Notes under the pieces: generated by a model | Told to the model about the DNA's origin: nothing | Databases searched by the model: none | Seen by the model: only the letters and a program-made list of their open reading frames with translations | Program-made: the position numbers and the translations under genes | In this document: positions 44,980-53,946 of the stretch, piece by piece | Layout: each line of letters starts with the position of its first letter | Numbering within the stretch: position 1 is the stretch's first letter | NCBI RefSeq assembly: GCF_902459805.1 | Contig: NZ_CABPST010000006.1 | Span: forward strand, 62,001 to 126,000 | Direction: 5' to 3' | Source: Pandoraea bronchicola | GTDB taxonomy: Bacteria > Pseudomonadota > Gammaproteobacteria > Burkholderiales > Burkholderiaceae | DNA: 64,000 bases

Positions 44980-45555
44980 ATGATGACAGAGCAGACGAAC
45001 TCCCCGAGCGATCCCCGTACCGAAGTTGCCACGCTGGCGGGTGGCTGTTTTTGGTGTCTCGAGGCCTGCTATCAGCAGTTGGACGGCGTGAAGTCCGTCG
45101 TCTCGGGTTATGAAGGCGGTCATGTCGACAACCCGACCTACGAGCAGGTCTGTGAGGGCGAAACCGGTCACGCGGAAGTGGTGCGGTTGACCTACGACCC
45201 GGATGCCGTCTCCTTCGAAGAACTCTTGATCGTGTTTTTCCAGATTCACGATCCGACCACCGTCAACCGGCAGGGCAACGACATCGGCACGCAGTATCGC
45301 TCTGCCATCTTCTATCAGGACGAGAAGCAGAAGGAGGTCGCCGAACACCTCATCGCCGAGCTGATGGCCGAGATGACGTACCCCGCGCCGATCGTCACGC
45401 AAGTGGTGCCGACGCAGACGTTTTGGCCGGCCGAGGCGTATCACCAGAACTACTTCCGCCAGCATCCTGATCAGGGTTACTGCGCCTACGTGGTCGCCCC
45501 GAAGCTCAAGAAGTTCCGCGAGAAGTTCGCGCGCCGGCTCAAGTCGGCGGCGTAA
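44980..45555 (+). CDS. msrA: Peptide-methionine (S)-S-oxide reductase
   Basis: 191 residues. Catalytic Cys23 in GGCFWCLEACYQQLDGV, GYEGGHVDNPTYEQVC and NRQGNDIGTQYRSAIFY. Reduces methionine-S-sulfoxide in proteins using thioredoxin. Double ATG at the start; GAGG lies just before. Isolated unit after a terminator, convergent with the accessory-patch gene. Confidence 0.95.
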   Translation: MMTEQTNSPSDPRTEVATLAGGCFWCLEACYQQLDGVKSVVSGYEGGHVDNPTYEQVCEGETGHAEVVRLTYDPDAVSFEELLIVFFQIHDPTTVNRQGNDIGTQYRSAIFYQDEKQKEVAEHLIAELMAEMTYPAPIVTQVVPTQTFWPAEAYHQNYFRQHPDQGYCAYVVAPKLKKFREKFARRLKSAA

Positions 45556-45634
45556 TCGCGGCGGCCGCCGCCGTTCCCGGGAATCGCTGCTTGCGCAGAC
45601 TCGGGACGGCGGCGTGATGCAAGCCACCTCTGCG

Positions 45635-46459
45635 TCACAGAATCACGCACGGGCCGTTCTGCATCATGTCGAGCGGATTGGGCGTGGCGTTGCGAGCGCC
45701 GGCCGAACGCGGCGATCGACCCAGATCGTTGCGTTTGCGGCATCGCGCCAACTGGGCCGTGAAATCGCAAAGGTGCGTTTCGTCCTGTGCCGAGAGGGCA
45801 TATCCGGCGGGCGGCAAGGTGGTATGTCCACGCATGCCTGCGGCCCGGTAGTGGAAGCCGAGGACCGTCGCGTGATCTTCCCTGACTTTTGAGGCGTGCG
45901 GATTGCCTTCGTGGAGAAACGCCAGTTCGCTCTCGCCGGCGAAGAGAAACGCAGCCTCTTGCACCGAGTCAAGCTCCGGGAAGGTGAACCGCCCGATGTC
46001 GATGCTGTGCGCCCCAACGTCGTAGGTCAATGCGGTCAGGGTCCCGGGTACGTATTTCGGCTCGTTGCGAAGCAGCGATGGCAAGCCCAGTGACTTGATG
46101 TGTGCCTCGATGGAGAGTTTGCCTGCTGCGGGGTGGAACGTCAGGATTTCGCTAAGCGCTGCACGCAGTTCAGCGTTGTTGGGGAACTGCCTCGCGCCAC
46201 ACTTGGACTTTGGCGTGACAAGTTCGGCGAGCACGTTAACAAAATAGTCGTTTATCGGAATAGGGTTGCGTTGGAAGACGGCGCGATGAAAGTGGGCATT
46301 CTGCCGCTTCGCGACGGATGACTCGGGCGGCAGCGCGTGAGGCTGATTCCTGATCTGCTGCATATCGATAGCGATCTCGTGCCGGTCTGCGGGAGCGTGA
46401 ACACCGTATGAAACGGGATGGGATTGTGCGGAAGGAATTGCCAATGAGACGGACGGCAT
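45635..46459 (-). CDS. Unknown protein ending in a CaaX-like motif (CVIL)
   Basis: 274 residues of no family I recognise. The N-terminus is Ser/Pro/His-rich (SVSLAIPSAQSHPVSYGVHA) with no classical signal peptide, like many type III effectors. Middle: VAKRQNAHFHRAVFQRNPIP, TPKSKCGARQFPNNAELRAA, SEILTFHPAAGKLSIEAHIK. It ends NGPCVIL: Cys271-Val-Ile-Leu is a good geranylgeranylation (CaaL) box. GGGAG 9 nt upstream. Codon use looks less biased than in neighbouring operons. A host-prenylated effector is possible but unproven. Confidence 0.6.
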   Translation of the reverse strand: MPSVSLAIPSAQSHPVSYGVHAPADRHEIAIDMQQIRNQPHALPPESSVAKRQNAHFHRAVFQRNPIPINDYFVNVLAELVTPKSKCGARQFPNNAELRAALSEILTFHPAAGKLSIEAHIKSLGLPSLLRNEPKYVPGTLTALTYDVGAHSIDIGRFTFPELDSVQEAAFLFAGESELAFLHEGNPHASKVREDHATVLGFHYRAAGMRGHTTLPPAGYALSAQDETHLCDFTAQLARCRKRNDLGRSPRSAGARNATPNPLDMMQNGPCVIL

Positions 46460-46481
46460 AGGTCGTGCTCCCTGAGGGTAA

Positions 46482-46566
46482 GTGAGACGGTTAAGTGAGA
46501 CGGTTAAGCGAGGCGGTTAAGTGAGACGGTTAAGCGAGGCGGTTAAGCGAGACGGTTAAGTGAGGC
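46482..46566. repeat. 13-bp tandem repeat array
   Basis: Six units of GTGAGACGGTTAA with variants (C for T at 2, G for A at 6), plus 7 nt of a seventh, directly upstream of the CVIL gene start (23 bp from ATG). Not CRISPR: no unique spacers. Because 13 is not a multiple of 3 or of one helical turn, copy changes would shift the promoter or leader. Confidence 0.9.
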
Positions 46567-46637
46567 GTGAAAGGAGGGGGGAGGCAAATGGGCGTGCGCG
46601 TGACGGCCATGTTGCCGTGAGCTACCGGCATCGCCCA

Positions 46638-46979
46638 TCACCCCACGACGCTGACAGACGCGCCACTGGCTGCGGCAAACAGGATCAGGCAGGGTTCTCC
46701 CACATGGGTGGCATGTCCGTAGGCAGCGTCGAGACTGTCGAAAAAGAAGGCTTCGGCCGCACTCTGTACCTGCTGCGTGACGATCTCGAAGCGATGATGG
46801 TCGAAGCGAATGTCCAGATACGTGAGGCTCACGTGAAACCAGACCACGTAGCCAGCAAACGGCAGGGTCGACGGCGGCGCAGCGACGGCGCTTGCCGCGT
46901 GCGACGCACCGCCTGATGCCAACACGGTCTGCGCTTCCCGCCAGCGTCGATAGTCTTCGCGCACAGGTCGATTTTTCAT
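46638..46979 (-). CDS. Orphan 113-residue hypothetical protein
   Basis: MKNRPVREDYRRWREAQTVL, an Ala/Ser stretch, then FAGYVVWFHVSLTYLDIRFD, ending in a hydrophobic tail. GGGAG 7 nt before the ATG supports it as a real gene. Upstream of the repeat array and the CVIL gene on the same strand, so the three may be one accessory unit. No function recognised. Confidence 0.55.
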   Translation of the reverse strand: MKNRPVREDYRRWREAQTVLASGGASHAASAVAAPPSTLPFAGYVVWFHVSLTYLDIRFDHHRFEIVTQQVQSAAEAFFFDSLDAAYGHATHVGEPCLILFAAASGASVSVVG

Positions 46980-47526
46980 GGTCGTATCTCCCGAGAAGTG
47001 ACGACGACGCTTCCTGAGGCGTCGAGCGATGGTGCGGCCGTTATTAAGGCGCGGTTTTCGAAAATGGCCGGGACGCTGCCGAATTTGCTTCGTGCCACTG
47101 AAACCCGCGATGTCCGGCGACGCCGCAACGCCATAGGGATACCGGCGGGCGTGCCGGGATCGGAGGCAATCTGAGCTCGTCGATCAGTGTCGTGCGGCGT
47201 CGACCAGACCAGGTTGATGATGCCCAGTGCGCGGGCTTCCGGGCTGAAGGAGCGTCTGAAAGTGATATCGGACTACGCCTTGTTTTGGCGATGCCGGAGG
47301 CAAAGCCGTGCCTGGGCCGGCGTCGCATCAAGTGAGTGTGATGTGGCCTGTCATTGAATTTCCCTCATAACTGCCCGGCATCAGGAACTCCGGGGGGAAA
47401 TGGCCGGGCATCAGGCGTTCCGGGCCGATTGCCCCGGAAACCCGCATGCCCCCTGAACGTTCATATATTCATTATTTTTCGCATAAAATGGCGGCTTCCC
47501 TCCATGAAGTCTTCAGGTAGTCCGCC
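46980..47526. other. Intergenic region, accessory patch
   Basis: 547 bp without a supported gene. Open frames here are short with low coding signal. Two imperfect 20-bp direct repeats of GCCCGGCATCAGG...TCCGGG type lie at about 47373 and 47403. The last 70 bp are AT-rich and should hold the promoter of the efflux pump gene. Confidence 0.5.
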
Positions 47527-49101
47527 GTGCGCCCCCTGCCTTTTCGCGATGCGTTGATGGCCATGATCGGCATCGCGCTCGTCAACATGCTGGTCGCTCT
47601 TGACCAGACCGTCGTCAGTACCGCACTTCCGTCCATCGTCGCCGAACTCAAAGGTTTCGAGTATTACGCGTGGATTGCGAGCATCTACCTGCTGGCCTCC
47701 GTCGTCACCGTGCCGGTCTTCGGACGTCTCGGCGATTACTTTGGCCGCCGGCAGTTCGTGATCGCGTCGGTGCTGACCTTTACCATCGCCTCGCTGCTAT
47801 GCGGTCTGGCCCCCAACATGCCGTTCCTCGTCTTCGCGCGCGGGTTGCAGGGGATCGGTGGCGGCATGATGGTGGGTACGGCCTTTGCGTCGGTTCCGGA
47901 CCTGTTCCCCGACGCGCGCTCGCGTGTACGCTGGCAGGTCGTGATCACTACGGCTTACGGGATTGGCACGGCTGCGGGGCCGTCGCTGGGCGGACTGCTC
48001 TCCGAGCATTTCGGCTGGCGTTCGACGTTCTTCGTGAACCTGCCGGTCGGTCTGGCAGCGCTGTATTTCGTATGGCGATACCTGCCGAAATTCCCGCCGG
48101 CCCATCAGGGCGAGGTGCGCGTGGACTGGCGCGGCGCGGTGTGGATCGCTGTCGTGCTCGGTGGTTTCCAGGTATTCATCGAGAACGTGCCGGCGCATGG
48201 CGCATCGCTCGGGAATCTGCTGCTGATCGCGGCCGTCGTGTTCGGGTTTTGGGTGTTGCTGCGCACAGAGCGCCGGGCGACGCACCCGATCGTGCCGCTC
48301 GACATGTTCCGGCATCCGCAGCTCATTGTGCTTTTCACGCTGTCCGTGCTGATCGGCTTCGTGATGTATTCGCTGATTTTCTTCGCGCCGTTGCTGTTGC
48401 AGGGTGGGTTCGGCCTGAGTCCGCAGGGCGCGGGCCTGATTGCGACGCCCATCGCGGCATGCATCGCCCTGGGCAGCTTTATCAATACGCCTATCGTGGT
48501 GCGTCTCTCCCGGCCGACCAATATGCTGATCCTCGGTTTCTGTCTGCTGGCGGTGGCTTCGGCGGGCGTGGGGCTCGCACATCGCGACACGTCGCATGGG
48601 CTGCTTGCGCTGATGATGGCCTGTGCCGGTGTTGGCATTGGCTTCATTCTGAACAACATGAACGTGTTCGGACAGGAAATTGCCGGACGCGAGCGATTCG
48701 GCATTACCACCGCGCTGCTGCAGTCGACGCGTATGGTTGGCGGCATGCTGGGTACCACGATCGTGGGAACGCTGGTCAATCACTGGTACGCCAACGGCGT
48801 GGCCGGTGCCGTGTCGAATTACGACGGCACGCCTGCGGCGCATGCTGTCGCGCGTGCGCTCGACCCACGTATCCTGATCGACCCGGTCTTGCGTGCCGAC
48901 TTGCTGATGGATCTGCGCGCCATGGGCATCGACGGCGCGCCGCTGGTGGAAACCGCTCGCCAGACGCTCGTGAACGCTGTCCACGCCGGGGTGTTGCTCA
49001 CCGGCATTGCGGCGATCGTTGCCGCGTTTCTGGTGCGTCGCATCCGGCAAATCCAGTTTCCCAAGCACCTCGACCGTTCGGCCGTGGCGGCACCGGAATG
49101 A
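47527..49101 (+). CDS. MFS multidrug transporter, DHA2 (EmrB/QacA) family
   Basis: 524 residues, about 14 transmembrane helices. MFS motifs: GRLGDYFGRRQF (motif A) and the DHA2-typical ALDQTVVSTALPSIVAEL. Proton-coupled drug exporter. GTG start; AGG upstream at usual distance. No HlyD partner adjacent, unlike the pump at 61 kb. Confidence 0.9.
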   Translation: MRPLPFRDALMAMIGIALVNMLVALDQTVVSTALPSIVAELKGFEYYAWIASIYLLASVVTVPVFGRLGDYFGRRQFVIASVLTFTIASLLCGLAPNMPFLVFARGLQGIGGGMMVGTAFASVPDLFPDARSRVRWQVVITTAYGIGTAAGPSLGGLLSEHFGWRSTFFVNLPVGLAALYFVWRYLPKFPPAHQGEVRVDWRGAVWIAVVLGGFQVFIENVPAHGASLGNLLLIAAVVFGFWVLLRTERRATHPIVPLDMFRHPQLIVLFTLSVLIGFVMYSLIFFAPLLLQGGFGLSPQGAGLIATPIAACIALGSFINTPIVVRLSRPTNMLILGFCLLAVASAGVGLAHRDTSHGLLALMMACAGVGIGFILNNMNVFGQEIAGRERFGITTALLQSTRMVGGMLGTTIVGTLVNHWYANGVAGAVSNYDGTPAAHAVARALDPRILIDPVLRADLLMDLRAMGIDGAPLVETARQTLVNAVHAGVLLTGIAAIVAAFLVRRIRQIQFPKHLDRSAVAAPE

Positions 49102-49269
49102 GCCGGGAGCGGCACGGCGTTGTCCGAACGGGCGACGCCGAATTGCGCAAAACCCAGGCAAAGGGCCAGCAAAAGCCCGTCAAAATGCCGGGCTAGCCCC
49201 GACCTCGTTTACAATGCGCGGTGTTTGCCGGGTGAGCCGGCATCAACGAATTTTGTGAACGAGGTTTCC

Positions 49270-50463
49270 ATGATCATCAAGCCACGCGTGCGCGGCTTCA
49301 TCTGCGTCACCACCCATCCTGTCGGCTGCGAAGCCAACGTCAAGCAACAGATCGATTACGTGAAGGCGCAAGGCCCGATCGCGAACGGCCCGAAGAAGGT
49401 GCTCGTGATCGGTGCGTCGACCGGCTATGGTCTGGCCGCGCGCATTACCGCCGCCTTCGGTGCCGATGCCGCGACGCTGGGCGTGTTCTTCGAACGTCCG
49501 GGCAGCGAGACCAAGCCGGGAACGCCCGGCTGGTACAACACTGCGGCCTTCGACAAGTTCGCTACCGAGAAGGGGCTTTACGCGAAGAGCATCAACGGCG
49601 ACGCGTTCTCCAAGGAAATCAAGGCCAAGACGATCGAGACGATCAAGAACGACCTCGGTCAGGTCGATCTGGTCGTCTACAGCCTGGCCGCGCCGCGCCG
49701 CACGCATCCGGAAACGGGGCAGGTGTATAGCTCGGTACTCAAACCGATCGGTAAATCGGTGACGCTGCGTGGCATCGATACCGACAAGGAAGTCGTCAAG
49801 GCATCGGTATTCGAACCGGCTTCGCAGGAAGAGATCGACAACACGGTGGCCGTCATGGGCGGCGAAGACTGGCAGATGTGGATCGACGCGCTCGCCGACG
49901 CTGGCGTGCTTGCACCGGGCGCCAAGACGACGGCGTTCACGTATCTCGGCGAGAAGATCACGCACGATATCTACTGGAACGGTTCGATCGGCGCTGCCAA
50001 GAAGGACCTCGACGAGAAGGTGCTGGATATTCGTGCCAAGCTTGCCGCCAGTGGTGGCGACGCTCGCGTGGCCGTGCTCAAGGCGCTCGTTACGCAGGCC
50101 AGTTCGGCGATCCCGATGATGCCGCTCTACCTCTCGCTGCTGTTCAAGGTCATGAAGGCCAAGGGCACGCACGAAGGTTGTATCGAGCAGATCTACGGTC
50201 TGTACAAGGACAGCCTGTATAGCGCGACGCCTCTGCTCGATGATGAAGGCCGCGTGCGCACCGACCAGAAGGAACTCTCGACGGACGTGCAGGCGGAAGT
50301 CTCGGCGCTGTGGGACAAGGTGACCGACGAGAACCTTTACGAACTGACGGATTTCGTTGGCTACAAGCACGAGTTCCTGCGTCTGTTCGGCTTCGAGATC
50401 GACGGTGTCGATTACGAGGCGGACGTGAATCCGGACGTGCCGATTCCGCATCTCGTGGCGTAA
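49270..50463 (+). CDS. fabV: Trans-2-enoyl-CoA / enoyl-ACP reductase
   Basis: 397 residues, exactly the FabV size. [20 protein letters not shown] binds NADH; catalytic Tyr235 and Lys244 are visible in [10 protein letters not shown] (the Y-x8-K motif). Last step of fatty acid elongation; FabV enzymes are naturally insensitive to triclosan. GAGG upstream of ATG. Confidence 0.97.
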   Translation: MIIKPRVRGFICVTTHPVGCEANVKQQIDYVKAQGPIANGPKKVLVIGASTGYGLAARITAAFGADAATLGVFFERPGSETKPGTPGWYNTAAFDKFATEKGLYAKSINGDAFSKEIKAKTIETIKNDLGQVDLVVYSLAAPRRTHPETGQVYSSVLKPIGKSVTLRGIDTDKEVVKASVFEPASQEEIDNTVAVMGGEDWQMWIDALADAGVLAPGAKTTAFTYLGEKITHDIYWNGSIGAAKKDLDEKVLDIRAKLAASGGDARVAVLKALVTQASSAIPMMPLYLSLLFKVMKAKGTHEGCIEQIYGLYKDSLYSATPLLDDEGRVRTDQKELSTDVQAEVSALWDKVTDENLYELTDFVGYKHEFLRLFGFEIDGVDYEADVNPDVPIPHLVA

Positions 50464-50485
50464 GTTCTGCGCACGCAGTGCGATG

Positions 50486-50533
50486 ACGATGGCCCGAGTC
50501 CGGCGGTTTGCCGGCTCGGGCCATCGTCGTTTC
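50486..50533. terminator. Long hairpin after fabV
   Basis: 13-bp outer stem ACGATGGCCCGAG/CTCGGGCCATCGT around an inner CCGGC/GCCGG stem. The T-run is weak. Placed between the convergent fabV and DUF72 genes. Confidence 0.6.
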
Positions 50534-50554
50534 ATGGGGGCGGGAAGCTAAGCG

Positions 50555-51688
50555 TCAATCCGCGTTGGCGGCCGACGATGTCTGAGACAACGCGTTGATC
50601 CGTTCGGCCAGTGCGCAACACGACAGGGGTGACGAGCCTTCGGCCTTGTTGTTGACGATCACGTAGACGGGATGCCCGGCCAGGGCGTAGTGGGTGGCAA
50701 GGGCGGCTAGCACGTCGCGTGTTGCCAGATCGGGATCGACGATCTTGTCGAATGGTGCGTATTTCGCCTTGGCTTGTTCGTAGCGATGCGCGCTGTTCAG
50801 ATTCCAACGCACGACGAGCGGCCCGGCGCCGCTTTCATCGAGCATGGCGAGTGCTGCGGCCTGACGTTCCACGTGAGGCATCCGTGCGTGCAGACCGATG
50901 CAATAGCGTACGCCCAATTGTCCCAATGCGCGCATCAGGCGGGGGGTGAGCAACGCGCCGTCACGAATTTCCAGCGCGTAGCATGGCCCTGGGGCGACGC
51001 TGCCTTCGGCAGTCACTTCCCCCGGCGGCAAGGGTGGCAGGGCAGCAAAGAAAGCCTCGATGCGTTGAATCAGCGCCGGAATGTCACGCAGCAACTCGGC
51101 GGACAACGGCGACACCTGGAACACCAGCACGCCAGCCTTCGGCCCGAGTCCGGCCAGACAGGGGGCGACAAACTGCTCGGCGGCAATTCGGGGATCGAGA
51201 AAGCAGGGGTTCGCGCTCAGCCCTTCGCCTTTTTCACCGCGCACGACCGCATCGGTCACGACACTCGGCGCCTTGACCAGAAAGCGGAAGTCGTCAGGCA
51301 CTTGCTGCGCGTACTTCTGATACTCGACGATCGACATCGGTTTGTAGAACGACCGGTCGATGCCGACGCAACGCAATACCGGATGGCGCGCGTAAGCGGT
51401 GAGTCCTTGGCGGGAGAGTTTGGTGTCGCTGTAGTCGTCGTCCCAGACAATGCCTTTCCAGCCGGGAAACGACCACGACGAGGTACCCAGACGGATGTTG
51501 CCGGGCAGTTGATTGCCCAGCCTCAGCATCGCAGGGGGAGTGTCGGCCGCGCCGACGCCACCGCGGCGCGCTGCGCCCGTGCGAGGTTCGGTGTGCTTCT
51601 GCGTGGGGATGTCGCCATCGACCTGCCTGGCACGTCCGCCTGTCGGAGGATCGTCAGGCGGCGTGCCAAACAGATCGAACTGGCTCAT
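50555..51688 (-). CDS. DUF72 (YecE-like) family protein
   Basis: 377 residues. TIM-barrel-like DUF72: IRLGTSSWSFPGWKGIVW, RCVGIDRSFYKPMSIVEYQK, PDDFRFLVKAPSVVTDAVVR, then conserved VYVIVNNKAEGSSP near the end. Function unestablished. An N-terminal ~50-residue low-complexity extension precedes the domain. Overlaps cfa by ATGA, so is co-translated with it. Confidence 0.87.
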   Translation of the reverse strand: MSQFDLFGTPPDDPPTGGRARQVDGDIPTQKHTEPRTGAARRGGVGAADTPPAMLRLGNQLPGNIRLGTSSWSFPGWKGIVWDDDYSDTKLSRQGLTAYARHPVLRCVGIDRSFYKPMSIVEYQKYAQQVPDDFRFLVKAPSVVTDAVVRGEKGEGLSANPCFLDPRIAAEQFVAPCLAGLGPKAGVLVFQVSPLSAELLRDIPALIQRIEAFFAALPPLPPGEVTAEGSVAPGPCYALEIRDGALLTPRLMRALGQLGVRYCIGLHARMPHVERQAAALAMLDESGAGPLVVRWNLNSAHRYEQAKAKYAPFDKIVDPDLATRDVLAALATHYALAGHPVYVIVNNKAEGSSPLSCCALAERINALSQTSSAANAD

Positions 51689-52896
51689 CGGTTCTCGTAC
51701 ATGTAACGGCGCGACCAAGGCAGACGCTTGGCCGACAAGCCTGCCTTGCGGCACACGATTTGGTAGATCGAGACGTGATCGTGCTCGAACGCATAGGCGC
51801 AACCCGCAAGATACACGCGCCAGACGCGGAAGCGCTCCTCGCCTGCCAATTCACGCAGCTTGGGGGCATGCGCTTCGAAGCGTTCGGACCAGAGCGTGAG
51901 CGTGCGGGCGTAATGACGGCGCAGGCTTTCCACGTCGCTCGCTTCGAGTCCGCCGCGCTGCATCGATTCCAGCGCGAGACTGATGTGCGGCAACTCGCCA
52001 TTCGGAAACACGTACTTGTCGATGAACTCCCCGCCACCCATCGCCGTCTCGCCGCTATCCGGGTCGGTCGAGGTGATGCCGTGATTCATGGCGACGCCGT
52101 CGTCCTTGAGCAGCGAGGCGATTTTCGCGAAGTAGTCCTGCAGATGCTTGCGCCCGACGTGCTCGAACATCCCCACGCTCGTGATGCGGTCGAACTGACC
52201 TTCCACGTCGCGATAATCCTGAATGCGGATCTCGATCTGGTTCTCGAGGCCGAGCTTCTTGACCCGTTCGGTGGCGAGCGCGAACTGATTCTCGGAGAGC
52301 GTGACGCCGACACACTTCGCACCGAATTTCTGCGCAGCGCGAATCACCAGGGCGCCCCAGCCGCAACCGATATCGAGCAGGGTCTGCCCGGGCTGCAACT
52401 GGATCTTGGTGAGGATGTGATCGATCTTCTTCTCTTGCGCGGTGTCGAGGTCTTCATCGCCGTTCTCAAAGTAGGCACACGAATAGACCATGTTCTTGTC
52501 CAGCCAGAGCTGGTAGAACTCGTTCGACACGTCGTAGTGAAACTCGATCGAGCGTTTGTCGGACTTCTTGCTGTGATTGAAGTGGCGTACCGCACGTTCC
52601 AGCGGGCCGATTGTCGTGAGACTGCTGCCCGCGAGCGCGTAGCTCATGTCGATGACGTCGGCGAGCTTGCCCTCGACGTCGATTTCGCCCTTCACGTATG
52701 CCTCGCCAAGGTTGTCGAGGCTGGGACTCAGTAGACGTGTCATGGCCGCAGGGCCATTAATGCGCAACGTTACGCTGGGGTTGTCGAACGCACCGAAATC
52801 GTAGTGCTGTCCATTCCAGAGCGCGAGCCGGATCGGCAGGTTCGAAGATGTCTTGACGCCGCTGACCCAGTTTTCGAGTTTTTTCTCCCACAACAT
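51685..52896 (-). CDS. cfa: Cyclopropane-fatty-acyl-phospholipid synthase
   Basis: 403 residues. SAM site LLDIGCGWGALVIRAAQKFG, KNMVYSCAYFENGDEDLDTA and GMFEHVGRKHLQDYFAKIA. Methylates cis double bonds of membrane phospholipids, protecting stationary-phase or acid-stressed cells. TTGGAG 8 nt upstream. Heads the cfa-DUF72 pair. Confidence 0.95.
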   Translation of the reverse strand: MLWEKKLENWVSGVKTSSNLPIRLALWNGQHYDFGAFDNPSVTLRINGPAAMTRLLSPSLDNLGEAYVKGEIDVEGKLADVIDMSYALAGSSLTTIGPLERAVRHFNHSKKSDKRSIEFHYDVSNEFYQLWLDKNMVYSCAYFENGDEDLDTAQEKKIDHILTKIQLQPGQTLLDIGCGWGALVIRAAQKFGAKCVGVTLSENQFALATERVKKLGLENQIEIRIQDYRDVEGQFDRITSVGMFEHVGRKHLQDYFAKIASLLKDDGVAMNHGITSTDPDSGETAMGGGEFIDKYVFPNGELPHISLALESMQRGGLEASDVESLRRHYARTLTLWSERFEAHAPKLRELAGEERFRVWRVYLAGCAYAFEHDHVSIYQIVCRKAGLSAKRLPWSRRYMYENR

Positions 52897-53010
52897 GGAT
52901 GTGCTCCAAGTGTCACCAAAAAAACTTCAATCCGTACCGCTCGGCACGGTGACGTCTCCTCGTCGAAACGGGCGGGCAGGCGTACCGCGTCGGCGTAGCC
53001 GACACAACGT

Positions 53011-53658
53011 TCAGGGGGACAGGCGCGCCACGCGCCACGATCCATCGGCAAGCCGGAAATATTTGATGCGATCATGCAGGCGCGATTCACGGCCCTGCCA
53101 GAACTCGATGGTTTCCGGCACCAGCCGATAGCCACCCCAGTGCGGCGGGCGCGGCGGGGCGTCGCCGAACTGGCGCCGGAAATCCGCTTCGCGTTGCTCG
53201 ATGATGCTGCGATCGGCGACTTCGGCGCTTTGCACCGACGCCCAGGCGCCCAGACGGGAGCCCACCGGGCGCGAGTGGTAGTAAGCGTCGCTCTCCGCTT
53301 CGCTCACCTTGTCGACACGCCCCTCGATGCGCACCTGACGCTCGAGTTCGATCCAGTGGAACAGCAGACAGCCGTATGGCGTGGCAGCCAGTTCCTGGCC
53401 TTTACGCGACTCGTAATTCGTGAAGAATGTGAACCCGTGTTCATCCGCGCCCTTGATGAGCACGATGCGCGCGTCCGGCCGGCCATCCGGCGTGACCGTG
53501 GCGAGCGTCATGGCGTTCGGCTCGGGCAGTTGGGCAGCAATCGCTTGCTCAAACCAAACTCGGAATTGATCGAACGGGCTGGACGCCACATCGGTCTCGG
53601 AAAGTGAGCCGAGGGCGTAATTTTTGCGCAGGTCCGCGAGAGAAAGCGTCTGAGTCAC
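53011..53658 (-). CDS. pdxH: Pyridoxine/pyridoxamine 5'-phosphate oxidase
   Basis: 215 residues from a GTG start, the usual PdxH length. FMN-binding split barrel: [36 protein letters not shown] and the C-terminal [13 protein letters not shown]. Makes pyridoxal 5'-phosphate. 114 nt separate it from cfa. Confidence 0.94.
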   Translation of the reverse strand: MTQTLSLADLRKNYALGSLSETDVASSPFDQFRVWFEQAIAAQLPEPNAMTLATVTPDGRPDARIVLIKGADEHGFTFFTNYESRKGQELAATPYGCLLFHWIELERQVRIEGRVDKVSEAESDAYYHSRPVGSRLGAWASVQSAEVADRSIIEQREADFRRQFGDAPPRPPHWGGYRLVPETIEFWQGRESRLHDRIKYFRLADGSWRVARLSP

Positions 53659-53946
53659 GACGATCGATATCAGTCTGTTGCGGTTGGGGGTTGCGACACA
53701 GTATAGCGAAGAGTCGGCGAACGTGCGCGCGTGGCGATTTGTCGCATACGCGGGCGCTTCGACCTGTCGCATGCTCCGCGAGGCGGGCATCTCGCGCCAT
53801 GTGCTTGATATTTAAGGAGTGAAGTAGTTTTGCCGAACCGCCGTTGCCGGTCCCGAAATCGTGTGGTGTGGCGGCGACAAATCCCTGCGCCTGGCATGGG
53901 CATTGCTTTGGGCGGTGCGAATCCACTGTCCATGGCGTTCAAGGTT

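Noticed and set aside
46482-46566. Repeat array considered as CRISPR
   Set aside because: Units are contiguous 13-mers without unique spacers and no cas genes are near.
47044-47331. 95-residue minus-strand frame in the accessory gap
   Set aside because: No Shine-Dalgarno or recognisable domain; Arg/Pro-rich composition typical of non-coding GC-rich DNA.
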